Shown here in pieces: positions 11,654 to 26,900 of a DNA stretch of 64,000 nucleotides (position 1 is its first letter; each line of letters begins with the position of its first letter). The stretch is taken from positions 15,187,508 through 15,251,507 of the forward strand of contig CM049313.1 of assembly GCA_026874595.1 (NCBI GenBank). Reading direction: 5' to 3'. The position numbers and the translations under genes were made by a program. Below the pieces are notes generated by a model, which searched no databases, was not told the origin of the DNA, and saw nothing but the letters and a program-made list of their open reading frames with translations. This stretch comes from Sipunculus nudus. Taxonomy: Eukaryota > Annelida > Sipuncula > Golfingiida > Sipunculidae.

Positions 11654-14600
11654 TGTTTTACAAAGTAAAACACTTTCATAGATGAAGTGGAGCCACACTG
11701 CCACAGCTGTGCATGGTGTGTTCCAGGGACAAATTACAGCATAAATTACACAGCCTGGGTGACAATAGCTGGTGGTACTGGTAATAACTGCTGTATTTCA
11801 TCTGGGGATCATCTGTTACTGTGACACTGTGGTAACATCAGCTACACAAGGCTGGCATTTACTCCATATGAACAGAGTACTAATAATATGCTGCTGTCAC
11901 CAATCCTTGAAATTGATCACATTTTGTTTTTGAAATATTGATAATAGTGCTGACCAGCAGAAGTTCAACTAGGCCCTGTACCAGACCTGTATAATAAGAA
12001 ATACACCACCCTTTAGATATATAATTAGAAAGTCTGACTTACGAGTGTTAAATTTTGTCAATATGGAATTTGATTGAAAGACTAAACTACCAAGATTTTG
12101 ATAGGCTTTACATGTAAGTAAAATGGAGCATAGACATATCTGCATCTGGTCACCTAGCAACAAGCTCACTGTTTGCAGCATGTCTACGGTCAGGCACAAG
12201 AACTACTTAATTACAAAGCAGATCTCAGGATGCCGTTTCCCGAGGATCATTAGAGTTTCTGAACTTTAGTCTGATAAAACAATAAACTAAAATAACATTT
12301 AAAATGTTCACAGGTTATGGCATTTAAGGGAAAGCTTTTACATGAAACTCTAGAGAGAGCTCACAGAGTGCAGACCTCCACTAAAAACATGTAAAGACAG
12401 ACAAAATTTAACCCAGGACCTGGAATGATCACCCACTAAGCTGAATTGTTTTAAACAATTTACAGCTAGCTCTGGACAAAATTTCTTTGACCTCCATCAA
12501 TATCTAGCTGTAATATTTGCAAAATAGTCAAAACTTACAGATAGACAGATAAACAGATTGTTATTGTGACAGTTTACTGGACTCATACAGGTCTAAGTTC
12601 TCCAGTGAAGGAAGGAGCAAGAGTAAAGTCCAAGGAGCAAAGAGTAAAGGTTAACTTAAACATGGTCCTGAGGTACTTGAATACTCTAATTTTAGTGCTG
12701 ATACTGGCGAGGTTAATACACATAGCAGGTCAGAATACAGCTGACAGTGTTTATAATCCCTCGCTGCCTGATTGTACCCAGCTGAATAGGGAGATAACCC
12801 ACCCACATACACACCTACACAGGTACAAAGGTGTACACAAACATGACATCATACAAACACAACCACACATGTACAACAGTGTACCACAGGTATATCTTAC
12901 TGACAGAACATCATACAAACATGTCACATACACACCTACACAGAAACACCAGAGTACACTCAATTAAAGTCATTCAAACAAACAAATGGCCTGTCGTGTA
13001 TGACTTAACTTTAGGGTAAAGACTTACAGAGGCACCAGAGTAGGAACAGTTTGAAAGGTCTATAACCAGTGTCATTACATCTTGTGTGGAGGACAACACT
13101 GTAATGCTTGATGTTGATGCAAATACCTCTGTTGATTTTTACAATGCCTCATGGTCACTTAACATGAACCAGACCAATCGTTAGCTTTTTTTAGTATTCT
13201 TTCTAACAACACCTACCATGTACAAAAAAAAATCTATCCTAATAAAGGATATTGGTAAATCAACCTTTCTGACTGTATGGCTGGAACAGGTTACTGGATG
13301 ATAGCCAACTTATACAAGACACAGGAAATGTGTCACCATAGAGATGGATTTCCACTTTGGTTTGTGAGTTCACATGTATTCTTTTGTGATAATGTATCAC
13401 TTGTAGCCTAATGTTAAGATTATCAGCTGTTTACCAAAATATCAATGCAACATGATGGATGGCTTGTATTAAGACTGAAGTAGGCTTACCATACCAATAT
13501 AAATTCCTACTGAGTGGAGTATCCATGGGTAGAACAAACAGTGCTGATATGAAGTACATCCTAAATACCCAAAGAGCTACAGAGTTTGACCTACTTTATC
13601 ACGCCTAGTGATTTATAAAATTTTGATGTTTTTGAAAAACTGAGAAAGAAATATTACTGTGCACGAAAACTTACAGCACCAGCCTGTTGTGAAATATTCA
13701 ATACAAGTACTCTTTCATCTTGAGAATGGATACAGACCTGAAGCTGTGCTGAATGTCTGTCAAAGGATCATAGGATATGAGTGACACTAAAAAATGTTTA
13801 TCTTGTCTTCCATGTTTTGAACTGAAATATCTGAATCAACAAATGTAAGTTAAATATTCAAAAATGTGCAGCTCTTCTCTTTAAACACTCTGTGCTATAT
13901 TTTTTCAAGCAGCAACTATAAATTTGTTCTACCTCAGTATTAAATGTACTTGCATAAATGTATACAATTTTAGGCCAAATCGGGCTTTTTCTTGCTAGGC
14001 ATGTAAGCAGTACACAATATAGAGCCCTGCACTGAGTAAAGAAGTTTACTTTACATGTATAAGACAAACCAGCAAAGCAGTTCTTTGCTTATTTAATGGA
14101 CCCCATGTGATCAACTTGGTAACCCATCAGTCATTACTGACAAACAACACAGCTTTTAATACCGGAGATAATATCACTCCCAGGCCATCCAATGTGTGCT
14201 GGTATGTCAGTGCACAAACATTTTATATAAACTTATTTATTTTACATGGATTGTACAAATAATTATTGTAATTAATCGAGGCACTCTACATGGCTCAGAT
14301 GGTGCCTTTTGGAAGACTGTAGAGAAGGAGGAAACTGGAGAACCCAGAGAAAACCACTGGCCTTTGACTGCCAATTTGACACCAGGGATCAAAGCAAGAG
14401 ACTGGTTTACACCTGACATGGGAGCTTGTCCACATTTATGTCCATTAATACAGTTGATTCATACTTATTGGTGTGTTTTCCGATTTTCTAGAATGTAAGC
14501 ATGAATTAAAAAGTCTGAGGAATTATTATCTAAAACGTATCCATTTCAGGAGAAGTAAACTGAATTATCTCAACATGAAACAAATCAAGTCAAATATTTC

Positions 14601-17600
14601 ATGATAAGGGTCACACATTTTGGAAGCCTCCCAAAAGTGAAGAAGTCCACCTCACTGAACATTACATAGTACTCCGTCTGTCTGTCAACAATATATAATT
14701 AGCGCCATTTTGGCCCTTAGAAATCCCGCCATTAGAGTCTACAACTGGCATACTCAGCATCAGAGTGGCTTTACATTCTTCAACATCCTATAAGGCACTA
14801 TGAGGAAGCAAATGACATGAACCAGACCAATCATTTTTCAGTATACCTTCTAACAATGTCTACCCTGTGTGAGAAAAAATACGTTTTAACTCAGCATATC
14901 AGAAAATGACCGCATGAATACATGCATTACTTGCAAAAGTTACTGGACAGTAGCCAACTTGTACGCGATACAGGAAATGACTTGTTACCAGAGAGACAGG
15001 TTAGAGACAGATTTCCAGTGAATTCACATGTATTCTTTTGTGTTATTTCATTATTTTTAGTCTAATGTTAAGTTTATCAGCTGTTTACCAAGATATCAAT
15101 GCAACAGGATGGACAGCCTTGCAATACATTCCCTAGTATGGCTCGTGTGGTTATTCAAGTTAGGCTTACCAGCCCAATATAAGAGCCCACTGATTTTTGT
15201 GTTCACAGCTGATATAGAATTTAAAGGCATCGGTTGTTTAGGTGTTTTAATCCAGATTTCAGCTTTGTAATCCCATCCATATGAAATGGATAATGCCATG
15301 GTCAAACTGACCAATATTTAAGAAACAGGCAGCACTTCTCAAAATTTAGCTGGTCAGGACTGGAACTCCAACAGGCCCTATTTGGTTGTCATACTGCAGT
15401 GTTATTATAACCGACCTATGTACCTGGCCCCCTAAAAGCTAGGTGTGTTAAATGGTGCCCTCAGAAATTCTTGCAAAATCTGACAATGTATGACTCTTCC
15501 TGTTTTTGTTGGTCTGAATTTTATTCAAACTGAATAACCTAATTTTTGCATTGCTTGTTCCCACTGCCAAAGATGGAAATTTGTACAGAAAAGCCCACTT
15601 ACACAAAACTTTTGAGCAGTGGTAACAAAGTGGACTTAAGCCAAGATTCCTTTTACACGGTTGTGCAATCTTTTAGTTTTACTGCTACTTTCACAATGCA
15701 GGGATTGTGTTTGATTTGAAGTCCATGCATTTGAAATTTGTATAATTTTAGTTTGTCTAGAGTCTAACAAAAGTGTGTGTTTTTTTTTGCAATAAAAAAA
15801 AGACTCCTTGTCACAAGTCTCATTATAAAATATATTATCAAATTATATACAGTGAAACTCCTACTTGCGGACAACTCAGTAAGGCGGACAACTCACTAAT
15901 GCGGACATTTAATCTCAGTCCCTTCAATTTTGCCTCTATATTGTGGTTAATGTAAACTCAGTAAAGCGGACAACTCATTATCCCGGACAAAGGACAAACA
16001 TTCCCATCCCCCCAGCATATCCAGTACATATATAACAACCCACTAAAGTGGACACACATCTCGAGTTCTAATTTTTTGTTCATATATCTGCCGGGAGATG
16101 GTGCTCCGAGTTCATGACCTCATATGACCTGTTTTGGTCAAAGCGACAGCCCAAGGACAAGCGTAGTTTGGTGAACCATCGTGATTTTACATATGAATAT
16201 ACAGCTGAAGTTGTTGTTTATTTCTATAAATGTGTAGATATCATAGTCATTACTTCATTAAGATTAGCTGGTCAATCAGAAATAAACTAAGCTTTCAAAC
16301 AGCTTTTCATTTGACAAGACCACCAACAAAGACTAAAGTTTTTGCAATGTGATCGGTGTCCCCCACCAGGAGCCTTACCTAGTTAGGGACAGTTTGCACT
16401 TTGTTATGGTGAATGCATTGTGAAGACTATATCCTTTAACAAATAATCATGCTGTCTGGATGCTCTCAATAACCAATATTCTATATACCAATACCTAGTT
16501 CAACCATCCATGAATTATGCTTACTGAGAAGATTACTGCCTAGATTAGTGTGGGAGGCCTAGGTGATGAAGTTGAAAGAGAGAAAGGAAGTGTTTGTCTT
16601 TCCTTTTTTAATAATAATATCCTATAAATTTAAAATGCATATTTAACTATTTTAAAAATGATTTAAATAAAATTTATGTATTTCAAAGTTAGCGTTAACA
16701 TAATTAAAACAGAGGATATCAGTAACATTCTATGAAGAACTGACACAATATGCCAAACTCCTCTAAACAGGACAACTCACTAATACAGACAAAATCCACA
16801 AGTCCCTTGAATGTCCGGTTTAGAGGAGTTTCACTGTATATACATGTATATTTATATCATATATAATATAATATCACATAAACAAACATACATTTTATCC
16901 ACATAAAAGGAATTAGCTTTGTTCCAACAGCATAAGGAATCATAGCTTTAGGGTGACATGCTTATATCAAGCAGCATCACAAGACTAGATAAAATATTGA
17001 CACACCTTTGTTAGACTAGACAAACTAAAATTAGATCAAATGAAAATGGAACTACTGGATTTAGTAAACTTAGAAAATCAATATCTAACATTACTGAACA
17101 GCAGTTCTGAACAGAGCAAAAAATTGTGCATATAATTCAATGTGTATTTTTGGTCAGACCCTATTTTCCTTGGACTTCAAGCCTGGTTTGTAGTTGTAAA
17201 TCAAAAAGTCAATTTTGTTACAATCAATTTTCCCTTGACCTCTGATGAATTAGTATTTCATTTGATTCATCCCTCACCTTACCTGTCAAGATAAAAAAGA
17301 GTAATCGCTGAAAATTAATAGCTGTTGTCTGGTACCCCCAATATGATACACTCAGAGGATATGTATACAAGACCAGCAAAAGCCTGGGACATACAGATTA
17401 TATTAAATCCAAACACTGATAGCACCATAATATACTGGTGTATGTATGTATTTATGATTTTGCCTCAAAAGCAAAGTGTATGTGTCTGTGTGCATATATA
17501 GCCAAATACATATGAACAGGAAGGGTTTCCAGTGTTAAAGCAAGCCAAGCACTTAGATCTTAGTATGCCTGCCCCATAAAAGGTGGCAGACTAACATCAT

Positions 17601-20600
17601 TTTCCTGGAATCATATCTGTTAATACAGAACATGTGTGTGGACAATCGTAATTTTGAAAATCACTCCTTTGGCAATTTTTACACACTGACAGGATTGACA
17701 CAGTTACAAAATCATAGCAGTGATTTTTCATGAATATATACATAAGAATAAATGCGCACATGGGCTGGTATAAGCTTCAGCAATTGTGTCATCTAACCTT
17801 GCATCACAATGTTGGGCCAGTACATATTATCACCTGTCCAGTGTTATCTGGGATTCAGGTGCTATCTAATCCTAAGCTGTGATATTTCTAGTACTGGCAA
17901 AGGTAAGCTGATTATTAGAACATGTTTGTGTACATACAGTGTTATCTTGAATCAGCTGCTCAAACGCAGACACAGCAGAATTAAATGTCATGAAATAGTA
18001 ACAAAAATAACTTGCAGAATTTATAACCAATAATAATTAATATCAGTCTGGTAAGCAGTCTGCAGTAACCACTCAAAGTTATCACAAGGAAAACAAGACT
18101 GATAATAATTGAATGATGTTACATATACATATACACCAAGGCCAGGCACATGTTAATGAACCTTTTTCATATAACTAGCAACATGTATCTGTGAAATCTA
18201 AAAAGATCTATTGAGGGAGACTTTGAAGCTCGAAAGCTTTAGATTTGAACATGTTTTGTAACTTTATTGTATATGAAGGTTATATAAGTATTTCTTCATA
18301 TATGCATATAGGTACACAAAAGGTTCTTAAAATGCATAAAAAATCATTTTAAAAAACATTTTGAAAAAAACCTTTCACACAGGAAAGTGTATGGGTATAA
18401 AGATGCTTTGAAAACTTTTTTAATGTTCCCTTATCCTATTATGAAATATCGGAAAATATATGTTTTTTTTATCAATTGCAAAAGTGTTGCATTTTAAAAA
18501 TGTCATATGGAAAACAAGGGACCCATGGGTCGCGGCGCTCAGCTGTTATATATGATAAAAAATATGATTTGGGAAAGAGGCACATGCTGGTTTTGTTTGG
18601 TAATAAATATAAGCTTTATTATGAGTTGTTGGTGTTTAGCTTATGTATGATTTTGATAGTATCTTTGGAGACAGGGAAGAGGATTGATTTCATTTATTTT
18701 ATTAACAATGGAGTGCTATTGTCACACAGATTTTGACTTGGCCATATAACTTATAAGCAGCACATATAATAAAAGAGTTTGACTATTTATTAAAATTTAA
18801 TAACAAATATTGTGCCAATATAATTTTTATTAAAAAAATAATAATAAGAAAATCATATGATTTTTAAAAATAAAATATAACTGAAATGATTATTGAAATA
18901 ATATTATAGAATATATTAATGAATGCATTCATGAATACATTTTAAAATTATCTGCACTGGTATTCAAATACTTTCATTTTTACCAGAATTCCCATTCTTA
19001 TGCAATAGAATTTTTTAATGCAGTACATATTCATATTCGTATTCAAATACATTTGCAAAGCATTCGCACCATGTCTAGTATTTATTCAGTTTTAGCCAAA
19101 CAATGATGTTGAAAATCCGGAAATACAAAATTCACAAATTTAAATAATGATCGTAAGTACATAAGTGGCTTTTATTTTTATTTTTAAAAAATAAATGTAA
19201 TATATTCTCTTTGGACTACTTTCACATCAATCTACACACTAGACACAGTAGGAATCTAGATTAATATTATCAACTGCATCTTTGTCTATCATTAATTTCC
19301 TTCATATGATCCCTAATGATTAGTAATGAATAATATGATTTATTTTTTTATCATTAAAATTTAACTGAAAAATACCATAGGTGACTGCATGGTGTTATTT
19401 GGAATAACATTGACATTGACATTCTATCCATCCATACAAGAATCTTACATCCTCAGTAACTGCAAGTTATTTTTCTGTTACTCATCAACTAACAAATTCC
19501 TTTTCTATTAATTTTTCTTAATTTGTTATAAAAAAAAACAAGGGACCCATGGGTCACGGCGCTCAGCTGATCCTGATTGGACTATAAATGTATCACCATT
19601 GTGATACTATATTGAGTAGATAAAGCTTAGAATATCATGGTCATGTTGGGTTTTATAAAGGAATATAATGTAATATGTGAGTAAATGATATATGAAATAA
19701 TCTGACTGATGGATTAATATGGAGTAAAATATAGTGGTTTATTTTTTATTTATTTGGGAGGGGTCGAAAAAAGCAATTTATTTGAGCAAATATGAATGCA
19801 ATGACAGTATGCTAAGCAGTGGTATAATGATGATAAGGCTATTTGTTGAAGGATCTATAGTGTATGGAAAACTGCAAGAGTTCAATTTGACAGATAAAAG
19901 GTTATGATTAACTTTGTTGATGAGGGGATTTATGAATTTGTGACTGTATGACATAATATCTTGACAAGATCGGTCTTGACAAGGTGCATTATTTTGATGC
20001 CGCTCACGTCTACATATTACACAATATTGACATAATTTCTGGTATGTACATAGGTTTCTATGGACAAATGGTCAACAGTACTGAACCACCTGGAAGGTTA
20101 AAATCTTTAAAATATGATGAAATGTAGATAATGTTTGAGAGGAAGAGGTAATCTGGGCCATGGTTGGTTTATATGATTGAAGAAAATGTTGCAAATAATA
20201 TTTGAAACCTGACCATGCCTTTCCATTGGTTACCTTTTTGATAAGCTGTTGACAGTTCAACAGTTTACACCTTTGTCTGATGAGATCCAATTTATTTGGT
20301 AAACCTTTTTTATCAATTTTATGATATGTATACAGTTGCCATAATGTCCTCATTCCACAGGTGCAATGACTTGATAGGGGGGGGGGGGGAGGGGTGTTGT
20401 GTTATGATCAGAACTACAATGCCTCTGTCTCTCTGTAGATATTTTCTTTAATTATTAAATTTTATGCTATAGCTATAGAACTATTGTTAACAGTGCCAAG
20501 GAGCAATGCCTCAGTGGGATGAAGAAGGGGATGGTGAGAGTTACAACACCCTTGCATATACATACAGGATATGAAATTTAATTCAACAGTGCTTATAAAA

Positions 20601-20907
20601 AAAAGTTTATTCATGAACATTAAATATTTAAAACAGAAAGAAAGATGGAGAAACAAAGCAAATAATTTTTTTCCCCATTCTACTGAGCCAAGAAAAAATT
20701 AACAATATTTGCATTTATTCCTTTTTTTCATTACATAATTTTAATCCAAGTTTCCGAATGTTACTATAAATTTACAGTATAACATACATGTGATTGTGAA
20801 TATTTCAGTTGAATAACATTTCTAAATTGCATCAACATTTATAGCTAATGTATCTAGTTTATAGTACCTGTCAACAGAATGGGATGGAGGGGGCAAGGGA
20901 GGCAATT

Positions 20908-20974
<67 letters not shown>

Positions 20975-23900
20975 GAAAGATGGAGAAAGAAAGAGAAAAA
21001 GCAGAGGAGAGAAAGAGAGAGAAAGAGAGACCTAGACTGCCAGAGAGAGAGAGAAAGAGAGGCTCTCTGGTAATTACTGCCTGACCCAGCCTGACCCAGA
21101 CACTCACAGTGGCAGTAGGTCAGACCTGAAGGTGTTATGTAACTGCCCAGTACACTGCATTTATACTGATCTGATGCAAACAATGAAGACATGGTACCTG
21201 GAAACTTGAATAAAATCTACAGTTTTTGATCAATTGGTTTCAAATTTCAGATTTTAACAGATGAAATGTTAATGTGTACATGCTGTGAAAATTATATCCA
21301 CAGCACTAACAGGAAAAATTTGAATATTTATATTTTTTTAAATGGTATCAGGAAAAAAAGAAAAGTATTCTCAGCTATAAAACTAATACATGTGTTAAAA
21401 TTAATCCAAGGATCAAAACACCCAATATATCATACCAGGAGCAAACTGGAGTTGGGAATGTTTAATTTTATGAACTGAAGTAAAGGACCAGCAATATAAA
21501 TTTTGATTATTTAGCCAGTATCATGTAACAACTAATACAACCATGAGTTATAAGTAAAAAAAATTAAAATCTTTAATGAACACTTGTCTGAGTAATATTT
21601 TAAATTTTTGACATATTTATTTATTATTTTAATTTTGTAATAAATATAAACCAACAAGTTAATGACCTGGAAAAGACCTGGAAATTTAGATTAATTTAAT
21701 ATAATCAACTGCATCCTTGTCTACTATTATCTTGCTTCATATAATCCCTAATAGTAAACAACAATTTATTTTAATAATTTATTTTTCATTTTTATGGTTG
21801 AAATGAAAAATACCCAATGGTGACTGCATGGTGTTATTTGAAATAAAATTTTGGCCATCCATGGAAGATCCATAAATGATCAGTAATTGCAAGGTAATCC
21901 CCTGTAACTCATTAACTATAAATTCCTTTTCCATTTATTTTTTTAAGTTCTTATCATAAACCAAATATTAAAAAAAAGTTTATTGTTATGTTTATGGCCT
22001 AAACAAATACTAGTGGAGGGGGTTGGACAGTTAGATCCAGTTGAAGCCACCAAAGAGCTGGCTGGCTGCAGAGTGCCTCGCTTCAAGCATGCATAATTGG
22101 CCTGAAAGGTCAATGTGGGGACATAAAAGAGGGGCTTCAGTACAGCCAAGGTGTGATATGGTCTCATAAAAACTTTCATAAAAGCTAGTTTTTGACCAAT
22201 TCCTTTTATAACTTCAGAATTTAGAAGCTTAAATCCTTACCAGTGCAAGATATGAAAATTAAAATCAACAGTGCTTACAGGGAAAAAACATGCCATGGCC
22301 AAAGTTGGGCAAAATTTAAGGCACTGATTTTATATTTATGCTAATAACTTATAAAATTTGCAAAATTCAGAACTAATTTTGGGAATACAATTGAATCTTG
22401 ATTAAATAATGTTATATCCCTGGCAAAAAATGTCTACCTCCAGCAATTTTCATGTTAAGAGAGTAAATATATTTCTTGATTTTTTACAAAGTGCATTATG
22501 GTTGGGCCTAGAACTTAAAACAACTACACGATACTGACATCATTTCTGGCATATGCATAGCAAATGTATAGAAAAATATGTATATTATATATTATCAAAG
22601 TCAGATCAGTGGTTTTGATATTAGGCAATCTTAAAGTGTAACAATGGGGTTTTAATGGAAAAATGAAGTTTTTTCTTAATATCTAGAAGGAATGCAGTCC
22701 TAGTGACCAAACTTTTAGTATGGTAGAGGATTTGGGGGACATCTAACTGTATGCAAAATTTAAGGAACTTAGAGCTGAAGCTGGGGAGCTGAGCTCTAGT
22801 AAACTGCATAACACTAGCTTGGTGTAAACAATATATGACATAGTGCTTTAAAACTTGAATAAAATCTACAGTTTTTGATCAACTGGTGTCAAATTTTTTG
22901 TTTTAACAGTTGAAATGGTTACAAAAACATGCTTTGAAAATTAAATCCCCAGCAGTTATAGGAAAAAATTGTGCCATGGTCAAACTTGGGCAAAATTTAA
23001 GGTACCAATTTTATATTTTTGCCAATATTTAAAAAAAATTAACAGATTTTGATCTAATTTTTTGTATACAATTAAATTTTGATCAATTAAAGTTGTATTA
23101 CTGAAAAAAGGTCCCTACCTTTAACACTTACGGTCTTAAGTGACTTAATTTCTGGCATGTACATAGGAACTATATAGAGGAATATTTATGGTAAATATGA
23201 AGAAAACCAGATAAGTGGTTTAGATATTATATATATATTAGATAAGTGTGAAAATAGATTTCTAATAAAAAAATTGAGGTTTTTCCTTAATATCTCGAAG
23301 GAACGAAGTCCTATTGACCCAATTTTCGGCATGGTAGGAGATTTTCGGGACATCTAACTGTATGGCAAATTTCAGATTTGTAGGTCCAATGGTGTCGAAA
23401 CGTGCAAGTCTTACGGACGGACATCGGGACGGACGGACAGACGACGGACAATGGACCACGACTATAGCTCAGATGACAAATTCATAACATATTCTTTAAA
23501 TGTAATTAAAATATTACATTCATACAAACATTATTTTGACACAGCTGTAAGTATAAATAAAAGTTAAAGAAATTTGTCACATACTTAAAAAGTTCATGTA
23601 ATAATTTTTTTTATTTTAGAAATGCTTTGGATTTGTTTCTGATTTTTTTTATCGTCTGTTGAATCATCTGTGCAACATATTGAAAATGTTTGTAATATGT
23701 TTGATGCTATGTGGGTATATTCACATGTTAAATTGCCAATATCAATAGACCAACATTATTAACAAAAGTTTACAATGCTGTGTCATTGGGTAAACATTAA
23801 TTCTGCTTTATTGGTCACCTGAACACTCAACTCTCAATATCAAATGAACAAACCTATCAAAGTCTCACCTGTACAAATCTGTTGACATACGGCCTGGCGG

Positions 23901-26900
23901 TGAGCTGAGCCAAACTCTACAAGTGACAGCTCAAACACACGCAGTGCACATGCACAAGGAAAAGATCTATTGAGAGACACTTTGAAGCTCGAAGGCTTTA
24001 GATCTGAACATGTTTTGAAACTGTATTGTACATGAAGGTTATATAAGTATTTCTTCATATAAGAAAGTTGTGTGTCTGTAAATTAATGAGGGATGACAAC
24101 CACAGGATATTTAAATCAAAAGAAAATAATTTAAAGCTATCTATCAGATTGTGTATCTCAGCTTTCACCAAACCAATGATGGTGAAAAGCAATTTTTTTT
24201 ATCTTTAGATGTCTGGTTGAAATTTAAGTTTGCTAAAATAAATTATTTAATGTGTGTTGGTAAATAAATGCTGATAAAATTTAGCATTTGTTTTAAACAC
24301 AATTGCATCATAGTGAAACCTAATTGATTTCAAAATTTTTTGGAAACAGTCAATTTGTCTTGATGAAAGGTTAAAGATACATAATGGATGATTGTCAGGT
24401 TTGAGAGTTTTATGAAGCATACTACCTACATGATAACATCCACATATATAGTGACTAATATCACCTTAATCCAAGTCCCAGGTATACTTTGTACACAAAA
24501 CATATCAAATGCAGGCATTCATATTTAAGTCTAAGAGTTTTTCCCTTGAGACCTGGCATTTTCTTTATTTACAGGCTTTACTGTTTGATTGAATGATAAA
24601 ACCACAGAGTTAAATACTGCAAGGAGTGATCACCCAGGAAGTGGTTCATGAACAAAGGGACCCTCCTCCAGTTCCTAAAGGTTTTTTTGCTGCTGCCTTT
24701 TGTACCTGCTGGGGAGGTCCACTGCACTCATGGCTGCTGCTGTCATGCCACAGGTGAATTGCTGTTACAGATGCTGCTTCTGACAGCTGAGTCCAATGGA
24801 TTGTTTATGAATGTTTTGCATGATTCTTTTTTAAATGAGATTTAATGCAAGCAGATGTTAAAAGCTACTGAGTGCACATGTTTCAATTTAAGACCATATC
24901 CATGTACAGTCCACAGCTGAAGAATCCTTCATACACTTAGTCATATCTGTGTTTCTCTCACTGGAGTTCCACTGTTTTCAACATCAGCATGTTCAGCACA
25001 CAGCAGTGCATTCACTGAGTGCAGTATATATTTATGAATAGAACTGTGTAAAATTCTGATTATATCCCACCAAACCATCCATTTACACTGTTAACTCTGA
25101 CTGTAACAATGCATCGAATAATGGATGCATCAAATAATCGATACACTGAATCAAAGCTAGTCATTAATCGATAATCAAATCAGGCATGAAATAATTAATT
25201 AATTTCAATTATTGTAATTTCATACTTTTTTGGTCTCAACCTCTTACCTAGGAACAGATAAACAGCAAACATAATGAAGTAGCAATGTAATTCAAAAAAG
25301 AAAGTCACCTTATATCCTACAAAAAGATGTTAGCACAATAATGGATGAGAAGATTAAAATATTACTTGGTCAGCATAAATTCTCAGGTACATAAAAATCT
25401 TAATCTTATAGCATCAACTGGAACAAAACTTTTAGTAGATATAAACATCTCTGACAGAATATTGTGACTGTTAACAATAACAGAATCGAGAATCGAGAAC
25501 TGAAAGGCAATAATTAACTAGAATACGGGTAGTATCCGCCTAAAACAGAGTGGAACGGGTGAAGTGAGGCATGGATTGAGTTGCAAGGGGAAATAGAGTG
25601 AAGTGTTGCAAATTAGCATGGATGTCTGCAGCCAAATTGTGAATGTAGGTTGCGCCACCTACCACAAAATCCAGAAAGCCGTATAAGTTGTATACATATG
25701 CAAAATTTAAGGCAGATAAGTCAAACCACTTCATGAGTATGAGTGATTTTAGCCCATGGCAGACAAACAGATGGACGCTGTGCAAAAATGGTTGCAGGTG
25801 GCGCCACCAGTTTTTTTAGAGCTATTGAGAACTACTGTGGTTGTCTTCTTATTTGCGGTGGTTTCAAATTCGCGATATTCGCGGTCGCTCCCTGACCGCG
25901 AAAATGAAACCGCGCAGTTTTGAATGCACATATACCAGACCATAATCATTAATTTCAGAAGCTGCCGATAGTTTGCGACAGTTGATATTTATCTTCAGCT
26001 ACGTAGTGATTGTCCATCGAGCTTGGTGCATATACGATAAATGATTCAGGGAGAATGCTGGGCCCATTTTAAATAATATCGGTTGGCTTTGATGCAAAAA
26101 ACCGGGACCCTTTGCAGGTGCGTGCTAACTCCGGCGGATGCGCCCGGGAGTTATTCCTTTCCCCCGGCACATGACTGGAAAGTGTCAATGCCCGCTGGGC
26201 AGTAATATATAAAAATTACGTGTATGTGTGCCAAGTTAGATGACATCCAGTGCCGCTTAAAAATGAATATTGAGTAAAAGGTACTCGTTCACATTGTGCC
26301 GTATTTAGTCATGTTAATGAATAAAATTTGCCACTAAAGTAGTGAACATATCCGCTATGGTTGCGCCACCTTGTAATTGTATAAAAGAAATCATGTGAAA
26401 TCATGAGGCGCCAAACGATGTATGATTGGCTAGTGATGACGTGAGTTTTGAATATATTTGAAAGGTCGCAGTTCATGTTGGGGCCAAAGTGCCTTAAAAC
26501 AGTGGAATATTATGTTTTGCTTCAGATTTTAATCGTGAGAAACTGAATACGGTTCCTTCTTCCACCTATATGGAAGTAATTAGCAACATATATAAGGCAT
26601 TCAAATTATTCTGGGCACATCCCTGCCTTTGATACTGAAACAAGGGGGCTACCTACAGGCGTCCCTTGTTGGTTGAGCAGGTGATTACGACTCGACTTTT
26701 AATTAACAGGAGTAAGATACCCTTATCAAGACAGTTTCCCTAAACAAACTTAATATACCGTTTTGTAGTTACAGGTTGGTTTCTCGACACACCTTAATAA
26801 CATTTGAGTTGTTTTTAATGAGCCTCGGCCCTGAACTAATTACAGCCAGCGGGGTCAATGCTTCCCGCAGGCGTCGGCTTAGCCGTCTGTGAATGTTCGA

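Noticed and set aside
12566-12967. 133-aa plus-strand frame
   Set aside because: The second half is low-complexity CA-rich repeats (HTHLH, YKHV); no splice or start support.
14280-14440. GGAGGAAACTGGAGAACCCAG-type sequence resembling a coding fragment
   Set aside because: A common low-information repeat in invertebrate genomes as I recall; no clean borders or homologue visible here.
20848-21192. Arg/Glu-rich and Leu/Ser-rich frames on both strands
   Set aside because: They are translations of the (GA)n/(CT)n microsatellite.
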